From positions 62,001 through 126,000 of the forward strand of contig JAPLCF010000032.1 of NCBI GenBank assembly GCA_026392355.1: a stretch of 64,000 nucleotides of DNA, given 5' to 3'. Below, in pieces: positions 1 through 8,218 of the stretch. Origin of the DNA: Actinomycetota bacterium. Lineage in GTDB: Bacteria; Actinomycetota; Thermoleophilia; Gaiellales; F1-60-MAGs149. The position numbers and the translations under genes were made by a program. The notes beneath the pieces were generated by a model, which was not told the origin of the DNA, searched no databases, and was given only the letters and a program-made list of their open reading frames with translations. Positions within the stretch are counted from its first letter, which is position 1; each line of letters begins with the position of its first letter.

Positions 1-446
1 TCGGTGAGCCGGTCAACCAAGGCATCATCTCGCGCATCGTGTCGTCGTTCCAGGGAGAGAATGCCGGCGGACCGGCGTATCAGATCGATGGCGATCCGAC
101 GTCTGTCGATATCGGAGCACCGATCGCCACCGACACGTACGCCCCGGTCGATGGCAAGGTGCTGTCGATCACCCCGCTGATTGTCAACGGGACGACCTAC
201 GGCGATCAGATCGCGATCGAGCCCCTCGCCAACCCCGGTGTGGTCGTGGTGGCAACGGGCATCAAGTCCGACCCGGCTCTGTCGGTGGGCTCGCCGGTCT
301 CGACGCGCCCCGAGGCCTGGACGAAGCTGGGCCGTATCGTCGATGTGACGGGCGCGCTCGATCCGCTCTTGGCGCGCTACACGCAGGACGGCGGCAACCG
401 CCTGCACCTCGAGGTGCGCCCGGCGACGTCGGTGGCGGCCTCGTGA
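1..446 (+). CDS. LytM/M23-like beta-barrel protein, C-terminal part (5' end outside window)
   Basis: The reading frame is open from the first bases, so the start lies upstream. The visible 147 residues resemble the lysostaphin/LytM fold: an APVDGKV strand, a long loop, a GRIVDVTGALDPLLARY stretch and a terminal LHLEVRP strand recalling the H-x-H-x-E-V ending of M23 peptidases. The first His of that ending is replaced (RLHLEV) and no H-x3-D zinc motif is visible in this part, so the domain is probably a non-catalytic cell-wall-binding relative. The stop overlaps the start of the YmdB-like gene by 4 bp (GTGA), so the two are probably translated from one message. Family assignment is tentative because the N-terminus is missing. 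Confidence 0.55.
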   Translation, partial: GEPVNQGIISRIVSSFQGENAGGPAYQIDGDPTSVDIGAPIATDTYAPVDGKVLSITPLIVNGTTYGDQIAIEPLANPGVVVVATGIKSDPALSVGSPVSTRPEAWTKLGRIVDVTGALDPLLARYTQDGGNRLHLEVRPATSVAAS

Positions 447-1216
447 GGATCCTCTTCCTGGCCGACGTGTACGGCGCACCGGGCGTCGCCGCCATCGAGG
501 GCAACCTGCGCGCACTGCGTGCCGAACTCGACCTCGACTGCGTCGTCGTCAACGCCGAGAACGCGGCCGACGGCGCGGGGCTGACACCCAAGCTTGCCGA
601 GCGGCTGCTTGCCGCCGGGGCCGACTGTCTGACGCTCGGCAACCACCTCTGGCGGCGCAAAGAGATCGGCCCGTACCTGATTGAGGCCACGCGCGTGGTG
701 CGCCCCGCCAATCTGCTCGACCGCCTACCCGGCCGTGGGCTGACGGTGATCGAAGTGGGGAGCGCCAAGGTTGCCGTGATCAACCTGCTCGGCTCGTTCA
801 CGATGGAGCCCGCACAATCGATGTTCTCTGTCGTCGATCAGCTGATCGACACCGCACACCGCGAGACCCCGATCGTTGTCGTCGACGTGCACGCGGAGGC
901 GACGAGCGAGAAGGTCGCGATGGGCTGGCATCTCGCCGGCCGCGCCACCGCGGTCCTCGGCACCCATACGCACGTGCAGACCTCCGACGCGCGGGTGCTG
1001 CCGGGCGGGACCGCCTACATCACCGACGCCGGCATGACCGGGCCGCACGACTCCGTGATCGGTGCCAAGAAGGATCTCTCGTTGCGGCGCTTTATCCTGC
1101 AGCAGCCGCAGCGACTCGAGCCGGCGTCCGAGGACGTGCGCCTTGAGGGCGTGCTGATCACGTGTGGCGAGGACGGACGGGCAACCGACGTCGAGCCGTT
1201 CCGCCGCGGCGTCTGA
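443..1216 (+). CDS. ymdB: YmdB-family metallophosphoesterase (probable 2',3'-cyclic-nucleotide phosphodiesterase)
   Basis: 257 residues, the usual length for the YmdB/TIGR00282 family, which hydrolyses 2',3'- and 3',5'-cyclic nucleotides with a dinuclear metal centre; in Bacillus it affects RNA turnover and biofilm choice. The metal ligands sit where expected: D8, E39-N40 in NAEN, N67-H68 in GNH, H150 in DVHAEATSEK, and H175/H177 in GTHTH. GTG start at 443 overlaps the preceding stop. In Firmicutes the gene usually follows rny; here the upstream neighbour is a LytM-like protein. Its stop is one base from the stop of the convergent membrane protein. Family call is secure; the physiological substrate is inferred. 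Confidence 0.9.
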   Translation: MRILFLADVYGAPGVAAIEGNLRALRAELDLDCVVVNAENAADGAGLTPKLAERLLAAGADCLTLGNHLWRRKEIGPYLIEATRVVRPANLLDRLPGRGLTVIEVGSAKVAVINLLGSFTMEPAQSMFSVVDQLIDTAHRETPIVVVDVHAEATSEKVAMGWHLAGRATAVLGTHTHVQTSDARVLPGGTAYITDAGMTGPHDSVIGAKKDLSLRRFILQQPQRLEPASEDVRLEGVLITCGEDGRATDVEPFRRGV

Positions 1217-1217
1217 G

Positions 1218-3254
1218 CTAGTCGCCGGCGACGAGTACGCGCTGCCGAGCAGGTAGCGCCTCGTCGATCGCATCGGTCGACGACGTGCGCGGGTAGCCCA
1301 CGCGCGGTGCGAGCAGCGCCATCGCCAAGAAGACCATCACCCACGGGAGGTAGAGGTACATCCAGTGCGTCAGCACGAGCTGGAAACCGATCATCAACGC
1401 ACCGGCGAAGGCCATGGCGCGCGTTGGGTCGAGGCGGCGCGGGACGAAGAAGAGTGCAACCGCGCCGACGACGAGCGCCACCTTGAGCATCTTCTGCACG
1501 ACCGCCAGATCGGGGAAGCCCGGGTATGCGCCCCAGTCCCACAGCGAGAAGGGCGATGGGCGATCGAGCTGCCAGCCAAACGTGCGATCCCAGAAGGTAC
1601 GCAGTGCGCCTGAGCCGTCGAGGGCGATCAGCACCACTGCCAACACTGCCGTGACGAGCACCATGCCGAGCAGCGTGCGGCCAGAGCCGGGACCAGGGCG
1701 CACTGCGCTCCACAGCCGCTGCCCCCGCGAGAGGCGCACGGCGGGCTGTCCGTAGGGCCACTCTCCGCGCGGACGCGGTGGTGGGCGATCGAGTCGCAGC
1801 CAGAGCGGGATCAAGATCAGGGGCGCGAACTTCGCCAGTGCTGCAACCATCAGCAGCGCGCCACGCCCTACCGGACGGGCGATCAGCGCCGCACTCCACG
1901 CAAGGTATGCCGCGACGATCGAGTCGTTCGAATCGCTCATGAACGTGTAGGCCGACCACGGCACGGCCAACCAGAACAGCGCCATGGCTGCGGCCAGGCG
2001 GCGGCCGCCGAACTGCCAGCCGAAGACGGCAAGGCCGATCGCGGTGAGCAGGTCGAACAGGCCGCTCGTGAAGTGCGCAGCGGGGAGGTCGTCCCACCGC
2101 CCCGACCAGCCGAGCGCTGCCGTGCCCGGCACGTAGGCGAGGTACATCGCGGGCCCGTACGTGTCGCCGCGTTCGATCGCCGTCTCGCAACGACCGTTGG
2201 CCTGCACATACCCGCTGTAGGTGCCGTCGGCATACCGCGTACCGCATGGCGTTTGCGTCTTGATCGGGAAGCTGCCGTAGGGCGAGCGGCCATCGAGGAT
2301 GCGGTCGGCACCGACGACGCCCGCGTACCCGACGTCGACGACATTCGAGGAGTACGCGTTGAAGCCAATGCGACCGCCGGCGAGGATGACGATCAGCACG
2401 ATCATTACCCACAGCGGCAGCCGGGTCGTGAAGGCGGGGCGCTCCATCCGACCCAGCCCGATCATGATCATTCGGAACAGCAGGTAGACGAGCGGCGGGT
2501 ACTGCAGGGGGACCGCCCAGAAGACGAGTCCGCGGTTGAAGCACCAGAGCGAGGCCGCTAGCGAAACGATCGCGAGGACGTCGAGCGTGCGGAGCGAGCG
2601 CAGCCGCCGCCAGTCGACCATCAAGATGACGAACAGGAGGATCAGCGTGCCGATCGCCCAGGGCTCGTTGATGAGGCGGCCAAAGCCCTGGCCGCCGCGT
2701 GCCATCGACCACGCTACCTGCGGGCCGACCCGCGTGTAGGTGACGCGCGCCGTCGCGTCGGAGACTCCGACCTCCGCGATCTGGGTTGCATCCGAGTACC
2801 ACTTGATCTTCCAGGTCCCGAGGTCGAGCGTGCCGTACGACCGCACCGGTTTGCCGTGGTCGCGATAGCGGGCAATCCACGCGGCGGCCTTGGGATCCTT
2901 CGCGGCGATCGCGGTGGCGCGTTTCTCGTCGAGGCGCTGTGCCGGCGCCGTCTGGCGGGGAATGGTGACGCTCCAGACGCGCTTCTGCGGGTCGTAGAGC
3001 TTGACGACGGCCAGCGACTGTCCGTCGGAGGCCGCGTTGAGCGAGCAGTTCCAGAACGCGCTGTCATTGGCGTAGACGCACGACCATTGGGCAAGTGGGT
3101 TCTTCGCCACCAGCTCGCGCACGCCCTTGCCGGTCTGCGCGAGATCCTGCGCCTGCAGGCTCGACAGCTTCGGTTGCGCCGCAGCGGCGATCCCGGGCAG
3201 GCCCGCCAGGAGCAGCACGCAGGCTGCTGCGATGACGAACCGCCGCAGCGTCAT
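1218..3254 (-). CDS. polytopic GT-C-like membrane glycosyltransferase (GT87/DUF2029-like) with extracytoplasmic N-terminal domain
   Basis: 678 residues. Residues 1-26 form a signal peptide, 27 to about 200 a soluble export domain with PepSY-like character, and the rest about ten membrane segments. An extracytoplasmic loop after the second membrane group carries GADRILDGRSPYG, typical of GT-C polyprenyl-phosphate-sugar transferases (GT87/DUF2029). A later aromatic TFMSDSNDSIVAAYLAW stretch would face the lipid side. ATG at 3252-3254 overlaps the stop of the upstream DUF4126 gene (ATGA), so translation is coupled. Likely role: transfer of a lipid-linked sugar to an envelope glycan. The acceptor cannot be told from sequence, and the N-terminal domain was not matched to a named family with certainty. 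Confidence 0.65.
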   Translation of the reverse strand: MTLRRFVIAAACVLLLAGLPGIAAAAQPKLSSLQAQDLAQTGKGVRELVAKNPLAQWSCVYANDSAFWNCSLNAASDGQSLAVVKLYDPQKRVWSVTIPRQTAPAQRLDEKRATAIAAKDPKAAAWIARYRDHGKPVRSYGTLDLGTWKIKWYSDATQIAEVGVSDATARVTYTRVGPQVAWSMARGGQGFGRLINEPWAIGTLILLFVILMVDWRRLRSLRTLDVLAIVSLAASLWCFNRGLVFWAVPLQYPPLVYLLFRMIMIGLGRMERPAFTTRLPLWVMIVLIVILAGGRIGFNAYSSNVVDVGYAGVVGADRILDGRSPYGSFPIKTQTPCGTRYADGTYSGYVQANGRCETAIERGDTYGPAMYLAYVPGTAALGWSGRWDDLPAAHFTSGLFDLLTAIGLAVFGWQFGGRRLAAAMALFWLAVPWSAYTFMSDSNDSIVAAYLAWSAALIARPVGRGALLMVAALAKFAPLILIPLWLRLDRPPPRPRGEWPYGQPAVRLSRGQRLWSAVRPGPGSGRTLLGMVLVTAVLAVVLIALDGSGALRTFWDRTFGWQLDRPSPFSLWDWGAYPGFPDLAVVQKMLKVALVVGAVALFFVPRRLDPTRAMAFAGALMIGFQLVLTHWMYLYLPWVMVFLAMALLAPRVGYPRTSSTDAIDEALPARQRVLVAGD

Positions 3255-3787
3255 CGCAGGACGCGCAGCCCGCCGTACTTGGTCTGCTCGTCCTTGCGGG
3301 ACTTGAGCCCGAACCAGAGGGCCATGATGACCAGGACGAAACCGACGATCGGGATGATCGCCAGTGCGGCGACGACGATGCTGGCCACGGCGACGATTGC
3401 CGTGACGCCCCAGCGCGTGCCACCACCAGCGATCGCGCGGTCGACCATCCGCGTGGTGATCCAGGCGGTGCCTGCACCAATGGCGGCACCGATGACCAGG
3501 CCCATGAAGGGCACCTTGTCGCCCGCGGTGATCTCGAATGCCGCCGCACCGCCAAGACCGCTCAACGCGACTCGGATCGGCATCGGCAGCACGGCACGTG
3601 CCGCGGCCTCGAGGGCACCCAGCACCCAGGCGACGATTGCAAAGGTCGATTCGGACGCGAAGCTGAGGGCCCCGGGCGTCCACCCGAGGATCGCCGCGAC
3701 GGCGAGCACGCCCAGCGGGAGGACGGCGGCGAGGCCACAGGCGACGGCGAGACCAGCGCCCTGGCTGGCGGCGAAGAGAATGTCCAT
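3251..3787 (-). CDS. DUF4126 family membrane protein
   Basis: 178 residues with five to six hydrophobic segments. The N-terminal pattern (short Met-Asp-Ile-Leu start, Gly/Ala-rich helix, then PLGVLAVAA) and the GLGGAAAFE and GLVIGAAIGAG helices match DUF4126, small polytopic proteins of unknown function found in many bacteria. It is the first gene of a two-gene unit with the GT-C-like protein, whose ATG overlaps this stop codon. A TAGGAT box ends six bases before the ATG, suggesting a leaderless message. No catalytic motif is visible. Confidence 0.65.
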   Translation of the reverse strand: MDILFAASQGAGLAVACGLAAVLPLGVLAVAAILGWTPGALSFASESTFAIVAWVLGALEAAARAVLPMPIRVALSGLGGAAAFEITAGDKVPFMGLVIGAAIGAGTAWITTRMVDRAIAGGGTRWGVTAIVAVASIVVAALAIIPIVGFVLVIMALWFGLKSRKDEQTKYGGLRVLR

Positions 3788-3793
3788 GCGCGA

Positions 3794-3799
3794 ATCCTA
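3794..3799 (-). promoter_or_regulatory. -10 box TAGGAT of a probable leaderless promoter (DUF4126 gene)
   Basis: TAGGAT on the minus strand followed by 6 bp and then the ATG at 3787. The spacing places transcription initiation at or next to the start codon. No Shine-Dalgarno sequence is present. Confidence 0.6.
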
Positions 3800-3803
3800 C
3801 GGG

Positions 3804-4715
3804 TCAGATCAGGTAGCGCGCACCCTCGCGGTCGACATCGATCAGCGCATCGAGTACATCGCCGAAGTCGTCGCCGTCGACCTGCGCGGGAAATGGGGTG
3901 TCGCAGCGCAGCTCGACGGTCGAGACGTCATGCCAGTACGCGATGCGGGGATCGCCAGAGCCGCGCGCATGGCGGTGGTCGACAATCAGGCGCTGCGCGA
4001 AGCCGAGAACGTCGCGCCGATACATGCGGCGCGGCGCGACGATGTCGAGCCCACCATCAGCGGTCGCGGCCGGCGCGAGATCGAGCGGCAACGGACCGAT
4101 GTACGACCACGGTGCGAGGTTGACGGCGATCACGTAGGCCACGCGTTCGGTCGTATGTCCTGTGTGCAGCGTGATGTGCGGATGGCTGTACTGGCCGCGG
4201 GCCACCAGCTTCGCGAGCTCGCGGGCATAGACGACGTCAGGCGAGCGGCGCTGCTTGCCGGTACGCACCTGGCCGTCGACGCGTCGCACGACCGCGGCGT
4301 CGAGCCCGACTCCGCAGTTGAACGCGAAGCGACGCCCATTGATGCGACCAATGCGTACGCGACGCTCGGTGCCGTCGCGCAACGCGACGGCCAGCCGGCG
4401 GGCGGCCGCAGGGATCGACGGCGGCAGACCGAGGTTACGGGGCATCACGCTGGTGCCACCACCCGGCAGGAGCCCGATCGGGACCTCAGCGCCGATGCCA
4501 TTGAGTACCTCGTTGGACGTGCCATCACCGCCGAGCACGATGATCGCCTCGAAGCCATTGGCGACACCCTCGCGCGCTAGTTGCGAGGCGTGGCCGGGGA
4601 ACGTCGTGCGCGCAATCTCGACGGTCGCGGCCTCCTCCAGCTCGCGCAGCGCCGTGCGCTCGACGGCCGAATTGACGCGCGAAGCGACGGGATTAACGAT
4701 GAGGAGAACACGCAT
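3804..4715 (-). CDS. diacylglycerol/lipid kinase family protein (YegS/DgkB/BmrU-like)
   Basis: 303 residues, normal for the DAGK_cat lipid kinase family, which phosphorylates lipid hydroxyls with ATP at the inner membrane face. The nucleotide-binding motif GGDGTSNEVLNG is at 62-73, the second glycine loop PGGGTSVMPRNLG at 84-96, and the C-terminal half has the beta-sandwich pattern with a DAAVVRRVDG segment. In phosphatidylinositol-mannoside-type lipid kinases the second loop is usually GTxNDFAR; the SVMPR version is closer to the GGGTANVFP subgroup. Substrate could be diacylglycerol or undecaprenol and is not determined. The gene is divergent from a small membrane protein 86 bp away. Confidence 0.85.
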   Translation of the reverse strand: MRVLLIVNPVASRVNSAVERTALRELEEAATVEIARTTFPGHASQLAREGVANGFEAIIVLGGDGTSNEVLNGIGAEVPIGLLPGGGTSVMPRNLGLPPSIPAAARRLAVALRDGTERRVRIGRINGRRFAFNCGVGLDAAVVRRVDGQVRTGKQRRSPDVVYARELAKLVARGQYSHPHITLHTGHTTERVAYVIAVNLAPWSYIGPLPLDLAPAATADGGLDIVAPRRMYRRDVLGFAQRLIVDHRHARGSGDPRIAYWHDVSTVELRCDTPFPAQVDGDDFGDVLDALIDVDREGARYLI

Positions 4716-4787
4716 GGAGGACCCTGAGCCGAGTGACGAGATGCGGCGCCTTCACCGAGACGCTACCCCTTCGTTGGGATCGATGGG

Positions 4788-4793
4788 TAGGAT
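4788..4793 (+). promoter_or_regulatory. -10 box TAGGAT upstream of small membrane protein
   Basis: TAGGAT ends 8 bp before the ATG at 4802 and 5 bp before an in-frame GTG at 4799, matching the leaderless arrangement of many genes in this window. Confidence 0.5.
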
Positions 4794-4801
4794 ACCGAGT
4801 G

Positions 4802-5038
4802 ATGGACACCATTCCTGAGCGTTTCTCTCGCGCGGCCGGACAGGCTCCGCGCGCCACTGTTGCCGCCTACGCGTTGGCCGTGCTGTCGGCTGCTGTCGCG
4901 CTGACCGTCGGTCTGATCGGCGGCACCGCCTACACGATCGCCATCGGCGTCGGTGCTGCGATCGCCAGCGCCATCACGTGGGCTGTGATCGGCACGATCG
5001 TCGCGCTCCTCGCGCAGATCGCCGACAACAAGCGCTAG
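4802..5038 (+). CDS. small two-helix membrane protein, unknown function
   Basis: 78 residues. A short charged N-terminus (MDTIPERFSRAAG) is followed by two hydrophobic Ala/Gly/Ile-rich helices at about 20-42 and 45-72 and a short basic-acidic tail (DNKR). No family was recognised. The ATG at 4802 is chosen because the frame upstream is not hydrophobic or conserved-looking and a -10 box lies just ahead. It stands alone between a divergent lipid kinase and a convergent HtrA protease. Confidence 0.5.
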   Translation: MDTIPERFSRAAGQAPRATVAAYALAVLSAAVALTVGLIGGTAYTIAIGVGAAIASAITWAVIGTIVALLAQIADNKR

Positions 5039-5063
5039 TTGCTGACGGCCGCGTTGGCGGTCG

Positions 5064-5098
5064 GATGCTCCATAAGGGTCTGACCCCTTTGGAGCATC
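5064..5098. repeat. 35-bp imperfect palindrome (REP-like or terminator element)
   Basis: Two 17-base arms centred on T5081 pair at 15 of 17 positions. The core is AAGGGTC-T-GACCCCTT and the outer arms are GATGCTCC and GGAGCATC. It lies between two convergent genes, with two further hairpins 3' of it. There is no U-tract, so it could be a bidirectional Rho-assisted terminator or an interspersed repeat. Confidence 0.6.
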
Positions 5099-5112
5099 AC
5101 CTCGCATAAACG

Positions 5113-5158
5113 GGTCCGGCGAGGCCGGACCTCAGGAGAGGCCCGACCCCGCCGGGGT
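5113..5158. terminator. pair of GC hairpins between convergent genes
   Basis: The first hairpin has 8-bp arms GGTCCGGC (5113-5120) and GCCGGACC (5124-5131) with a 3-base loop. The second is ACCCC-GCC-GGGGT at 5146-5158. They lie 25-70 bp beyond the htrA stop on the minus strand and could end transcription from either side. No T-run follows. Confidence 0.4.
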
Positions 5159-5182
5159 GATCGTCGGCTGCGGAGGAGTAGC

Positions 5183-6451
5183 TCAGCCGGCGAGTGCGGT
5201 GGGATCCTGCGGCTGGTCGCCGAGAGTCACCGTGATCTGCTTGGTCTGACCATCGCTGGTCTTGACCGTGAGTTCGAGCTTGTCCCCGGGCTTGCCGGCC
5301 GTGACGGCCGCCTGGAGATCGTCAACGTTCTCGATCTTCTTGCCGTTGGCCTCGATGACGACCTCGCCGCCGATGGCGTACGTCTGGCCGCCGATCGTGA
5401 CCTCACCCGTCGCGCCCTTCAGACCAGCCTTGTCGGCGGGCGAGCCCTTCGACACACCGGCGATCATGGCGCCGTAGTCGGAGCCGATCTTGACCTGCGA
5501 GGCGAGCGTGGGGTCGACGTTGGTCAGCTGGACGCCGAGCCAGGCGTGCTGTGCCTTGCCGCCGTTCATCAGCTGCGCGGTGACCTCCTTGACCAGGTTG
5601 ATCGGGATGGCGAAGCCGATGCCGACGTTGCCGTCGCCCGTGCCACCCGTGTCGATCTGGGAGTTGATACCGATGACCTTGCCGTTCATGTCGAGCAGCG
5701 GGCCACCCGAGTTGCCGTGGTTGATCGCGGCATCGGTCTGGATCGCGCCGTCAATCGTGAAGCCATTCGGCGCCTGGATCTCACGTGCCATGGCCGAGAT
5801 GATGCCGCTGGTTACCGTGCGGTCCTGGCCGAACGGGTTGCCGATGGCAACGACGGGGGCGCCGACCTGCAGGTCGCTCGACGAACCCAGCGCCATGACG
5901 GTCAGGGACGAGGCTGGGACATCGACCTTCAGCAGCGCGACGTCGGTGGCGTTATCGACACCGATCACCTTCGCCTCGACCTTCTCGTTGTTCGAGAAGG
6001 AGACGGAGATCGCACCCTTTGCGCCGTCGACGACGTGCGCGTTGGTGAGGATGTGGCCCTGCTTGTCGATCACGAAGCCCGAGCCGAGGCCACCAGAGTG
6101 CTCGACGCGCACGACGCCCGCGCCCTCCTGCTCGTACATCTGCGCGATGCTCATCTGGCCATCAGTCGACGCGGGGGCGACAGCGGCGCTCGAGCTGCTG
6201 GCGTTGTTCGTCGGCTGTGCCACCTCGCGGACGACGGTCGTCGTCGAGCCGCCCTGCTGGCTGACGAGGGCGGCCGTGCCACCGGCGGCAAGGCCGGCGG
6301 ACAGGAGCGATGCGATGAGCACCGGCACGACGATCCGCGAACCGCGCTGCTTCTTCTGGTTCTCGGCAGCCGGGGGCGGCGTCGTCGAGTACGGGGTGTA
6401 GTGCGAGGGAGTCGGGGCATCGCCCGAATTGGGAGTCCAGTTGCTGTCCAT
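5183..6451 (-). CDS. htrA: HtrA/DegP-like S1C serine protease with PDZ domain, membrane anchored
   Basis: 422 residues. A Pro/Tyr-rich cytoplasmic head (1-35) and basic RGSR precede a single membrane helix at about 38-62 and a Ser/Ala linker. The trypsin-like domain follows with the catalytic triad H139 (TNAHVVDG), D170 (NATDVALLKV) and S248 (NHGNSGGPLLD), and one PDZ domain occupies about 305-410 (GSPADKAGLKGA). Family role: degradation of misfolded envelope proteins outside the membrane. The layout matches actinobacterial PepD/HtrB proteases. The start is the only sensible Met before the Pro-rich head. No regulatory partner is adjacent. Confidence 0.92.
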   Translation of the reverse strand: MDSNWTPNSGDAPTPSHYTPYSTTPPPAAENQKKQRGSRIVVPVLIASLLSAGLAAGGTAALVSQQGGSTTTVVREVAQPTNNASSSSAAVAPASTDGQMSIAQMYEQEGAGVVRVEHSGGLGSGFVIDKQGHILTNAHVVDGAKGAISVSFSNNEKVEAKVIGVDNATDVALLKVDVPASSLTVMALGSSSDLQVGAPVVAIGNPFGQDRTVTSGIISAMAREIQAPNGFTIDGAIQTDAAINHGNSGGPLLDMNGKVIGINSQIDTGGTGDGNVGIGFAIPINLVKEVTAQLMNGGKAQHAWLGVQLTNVDPTLASQVKIGSDYGAMIAGVSKGSPADKAGLKGATGEVTIGGQTYAIGGEVVIEANGKKIENVDDLQAAVTAGKPGDKLELTVKTSDGQTKQITVTLGDQPQDPTALAG

Positions 6452-6543
6452 GGCTCTAGTTGTAAAACCTGGCTATGAACGCGTGTTGGCGTTTGTGTTG
6501 CGCTTGCGTTAAGCGAAATCGCCAACGAAGAGCAATGAACGGG

Positions 6544-6549
6544 TAGGGT
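6544..6549 (+). promoter_or_regulatory. -10 box TAGGGT of a probable leaderless promoter
   Basis: TAGGGT followed by exactly 6 bp and the GTG start at 6556; no ribosome binding site. Confidence 0.55.
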
Positions 6550-6555
6550 TCGGCC

Positions 6556-8061
6556 GTGTTCGCACTACGGCTCTACGCCCTCGTGTTCGCCGCGGGGCTC
6601 TGCTCGCTTGGCGTCGAGCTCACTGCGGCACGGCTGCTGGCGCCATTCTTCGGCACGTCGACGCTGGTCTGGGCGAACGTAATCGGCCTGACGCTGCTGT
6701 ACCTCTCCGTCGGCTACTGGCTCGGCGGCCGCATCGCGGACCGCTGGCCGACCCCACGGCAACTGGGCTACTGCGTGCTCTTGGCCGCTGCGGCGATCGC
6801 GATCCTGCCGTTCATCACGCAGCCGTTCCTCGCGGCGGCCACCAATGCCTTCTCGTCGGTGCAGACCGGCGTGGTGCTCAGCTCGTTCGCGGCGGTGCTG
6901 ATCATGTTCGCGGTGCCGATCACCGCCCTTGGCGCGGTTGCCCCCTGGGCGATCCGCCTCGCAGTGCACTCCGTCGAGGAGGCCGGGCGCGTGTCGGGTC
7001 GCCTCTATGCGCTCTCTACGGTCGGCTCGCTGGTCGGCACGTTTCTGAGCGTGCTCGTCCTGGTGCCCTGGATTGGCACGCGCCGCACGCTGCTCGTGTT
7101 CGCCGCCCTGCTGGCGCTCGCTGCGCTGCCGCTCCTACCGCGCCGCGCGGCCCTCGTCCCACTGGCGGCTGTGCTCTTGCTCTTCGTGCCCGAGCACGGC
7201 GTGAAGGCCGCGCCAGGCGATCGCGTGGTGTGGGAAGGCGAGACGCCGTACCAGTTCGCGCAGATCGTCGACGACGCGAGCGGCGAGCGCGTGCTGCGCC
7301 TCAACGAAGGCTGGGCGACGCACTCCATCAAGCCTGGGCCAACAGGACTCGTTGGCGGCTACTGGGATCGACTGCTCTGTCTGCCACCGGCAATCGACAA
7401 AGCCGGCGATGGGCGTCTGGCAGTGCTGGGCAACGCCGGTGGGACAACGGCGGTGCAGTACGCACGCTTCTGGCCCACGTGGCAGATCGACGGTGTCGAG
7501 ATCGACTCGACCGTCAGCGACCTTGGCTACCGCTACCTCGGTATGCGCGAGGCGAAGCTCGCGGTCCACACCGCCGACGCGCGCCCCTGGCTCGACCAGT
7601 CCAAGGAGCGCTTCGACGGCATCATCGTGGACGCCTATCGGCAGCCGTACATCCCGTTTCACCTGATCACGCAAGAGTTCTTCCGCAGCGTGCGCGAGCA
7701 CCTCACGCCCGGCGGCGCCGTGATGATCAACGTCGGTGCACCGCCCGGGCACGACCAGGCGCTGGCGGCGATTGCGCAGACGATGGCGACAGTCTTTCCC
7801 GTGGTCGAGCAGTCGCGGGTCAACGACTTCAACACGATCGTCTGGGCGTACCGCGATGCACCGACCGCGGTTGGCGCTCCTGCCCGGCTCGCGGGCGCAC
7901 CGCAGCCGCTCACTCCCCTGTGCGCCGACATGGCAGCGAACGCCACACGGATCGCGCCAACGGCCGACCCACTCACCGACGATCACGCGCCGATTGAGTG
8001 GTTGACCGACGCGGCGTTGTTCTCGTATCTGCAGGATGGCGCGCCCGGCGCAGAGCGCTGA
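6556..8061 (+). CDS. fused MFS-like / spermidine-synthase-like membrane protein
   Basis: 501 residues. The N-terminal half (1-215) has seven or so membrane helices with the SLGVELTAARLLAPFFGTS signature common to fused MFS/spermidine synthases. The C-terminal half is a class-I methyltransferase fold with GNAGG (292-296), VEID (314-317) and FDGIIVDAY. In true spermidine synthases the first motif is GGGDG; here it is GNAGG, so aminopropyl transfer is uncertain and the real substrate unknown. It sits directly upstream of the suf operon but has its own promoter. Confidence 0.75.
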   Translation: MFALRLYALVFAAGLCSLGVELTAARLLAPFFGTSTLVWANVIGLTLLYLSVGYWLGGRIADRWPTPRQLGYCVLLAAAAIAILPFITQPFLAAATNAFSSVQTGVVLSSFAAVLIMFAVPITALGAVAPWAIRLAVHSVEEAGRVSGRLYALSTVGSLVGTFLSVLVLVPWIGTRRTLLVFAALLALAALPLLPRRAALVPLAAVLLLFVPEHGVKAAPGDRVVWEGETPYQFAQIVDDASGERVLRLNEGWATHSIKPGPTGLVGGYWDRLLCLPPAIDKAGDGRLAVLGNAGGTTAVQYARFWPTWQIDGVEIDSTVSDLGYRYLGMREAKLAVHTADARPWLDQSKERFDGIIVDAYRQPYIPFHLITQEFFRSVREHLTPGGAVMINVGAPPGHDQALAAIAQTMATVFPVVEQSRVNDFNTIVWAYRDAPTAVGAPARLAGAPQPLTPLCADMAANATRIAPTADPLTDDHAPIEWLTDAALFSYLQDGAPGAER

Positions 8062-8092
8062 CACGCGGCGAACGAATACCCGCGATTTCGGG

Positions 8093-8145
8093 GGTAGTCG
8101 ACTACCATCATTCGGCTACCCTAACTTTCGCTACAGTTGGTAGTC
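8093..8145 (+). promoter_or_regulatory. candidate suf operator: perfect palindrome plus half-sites, with -10 TACAGT
   Basis: A perfect 14-bp palindrome GGTAGTCGACTACC covers 8093-8106. A related inverted half-site GGCTACC is at 8114-8120 and a direct half-site GGTAGTC at 8139-8145. TACAGT at 8132-8137 is a plausible -10, so the repeats straddle the promoter as an operator would. The binder is unknown; an Rrf2/IscR- or SufR-type Fe-S sensor is a guess from position. Confidence 0.5.
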
Positions 8146-8218
8146 CGAACCGCCCCCACGGGCGAAAGATCCGCATACCCACGCCTTTCCGACCGCGAAC
8201 GATCCTCCAGGAGCCACC

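Noticed and set aside
2856-4580. 574-codon plus-strand frame over the GT-C-like, DUF4126 and lipid kinase genes
   Set aside because: It crosses three well-supported minus-strand genes and has low-complexity shadow composition.
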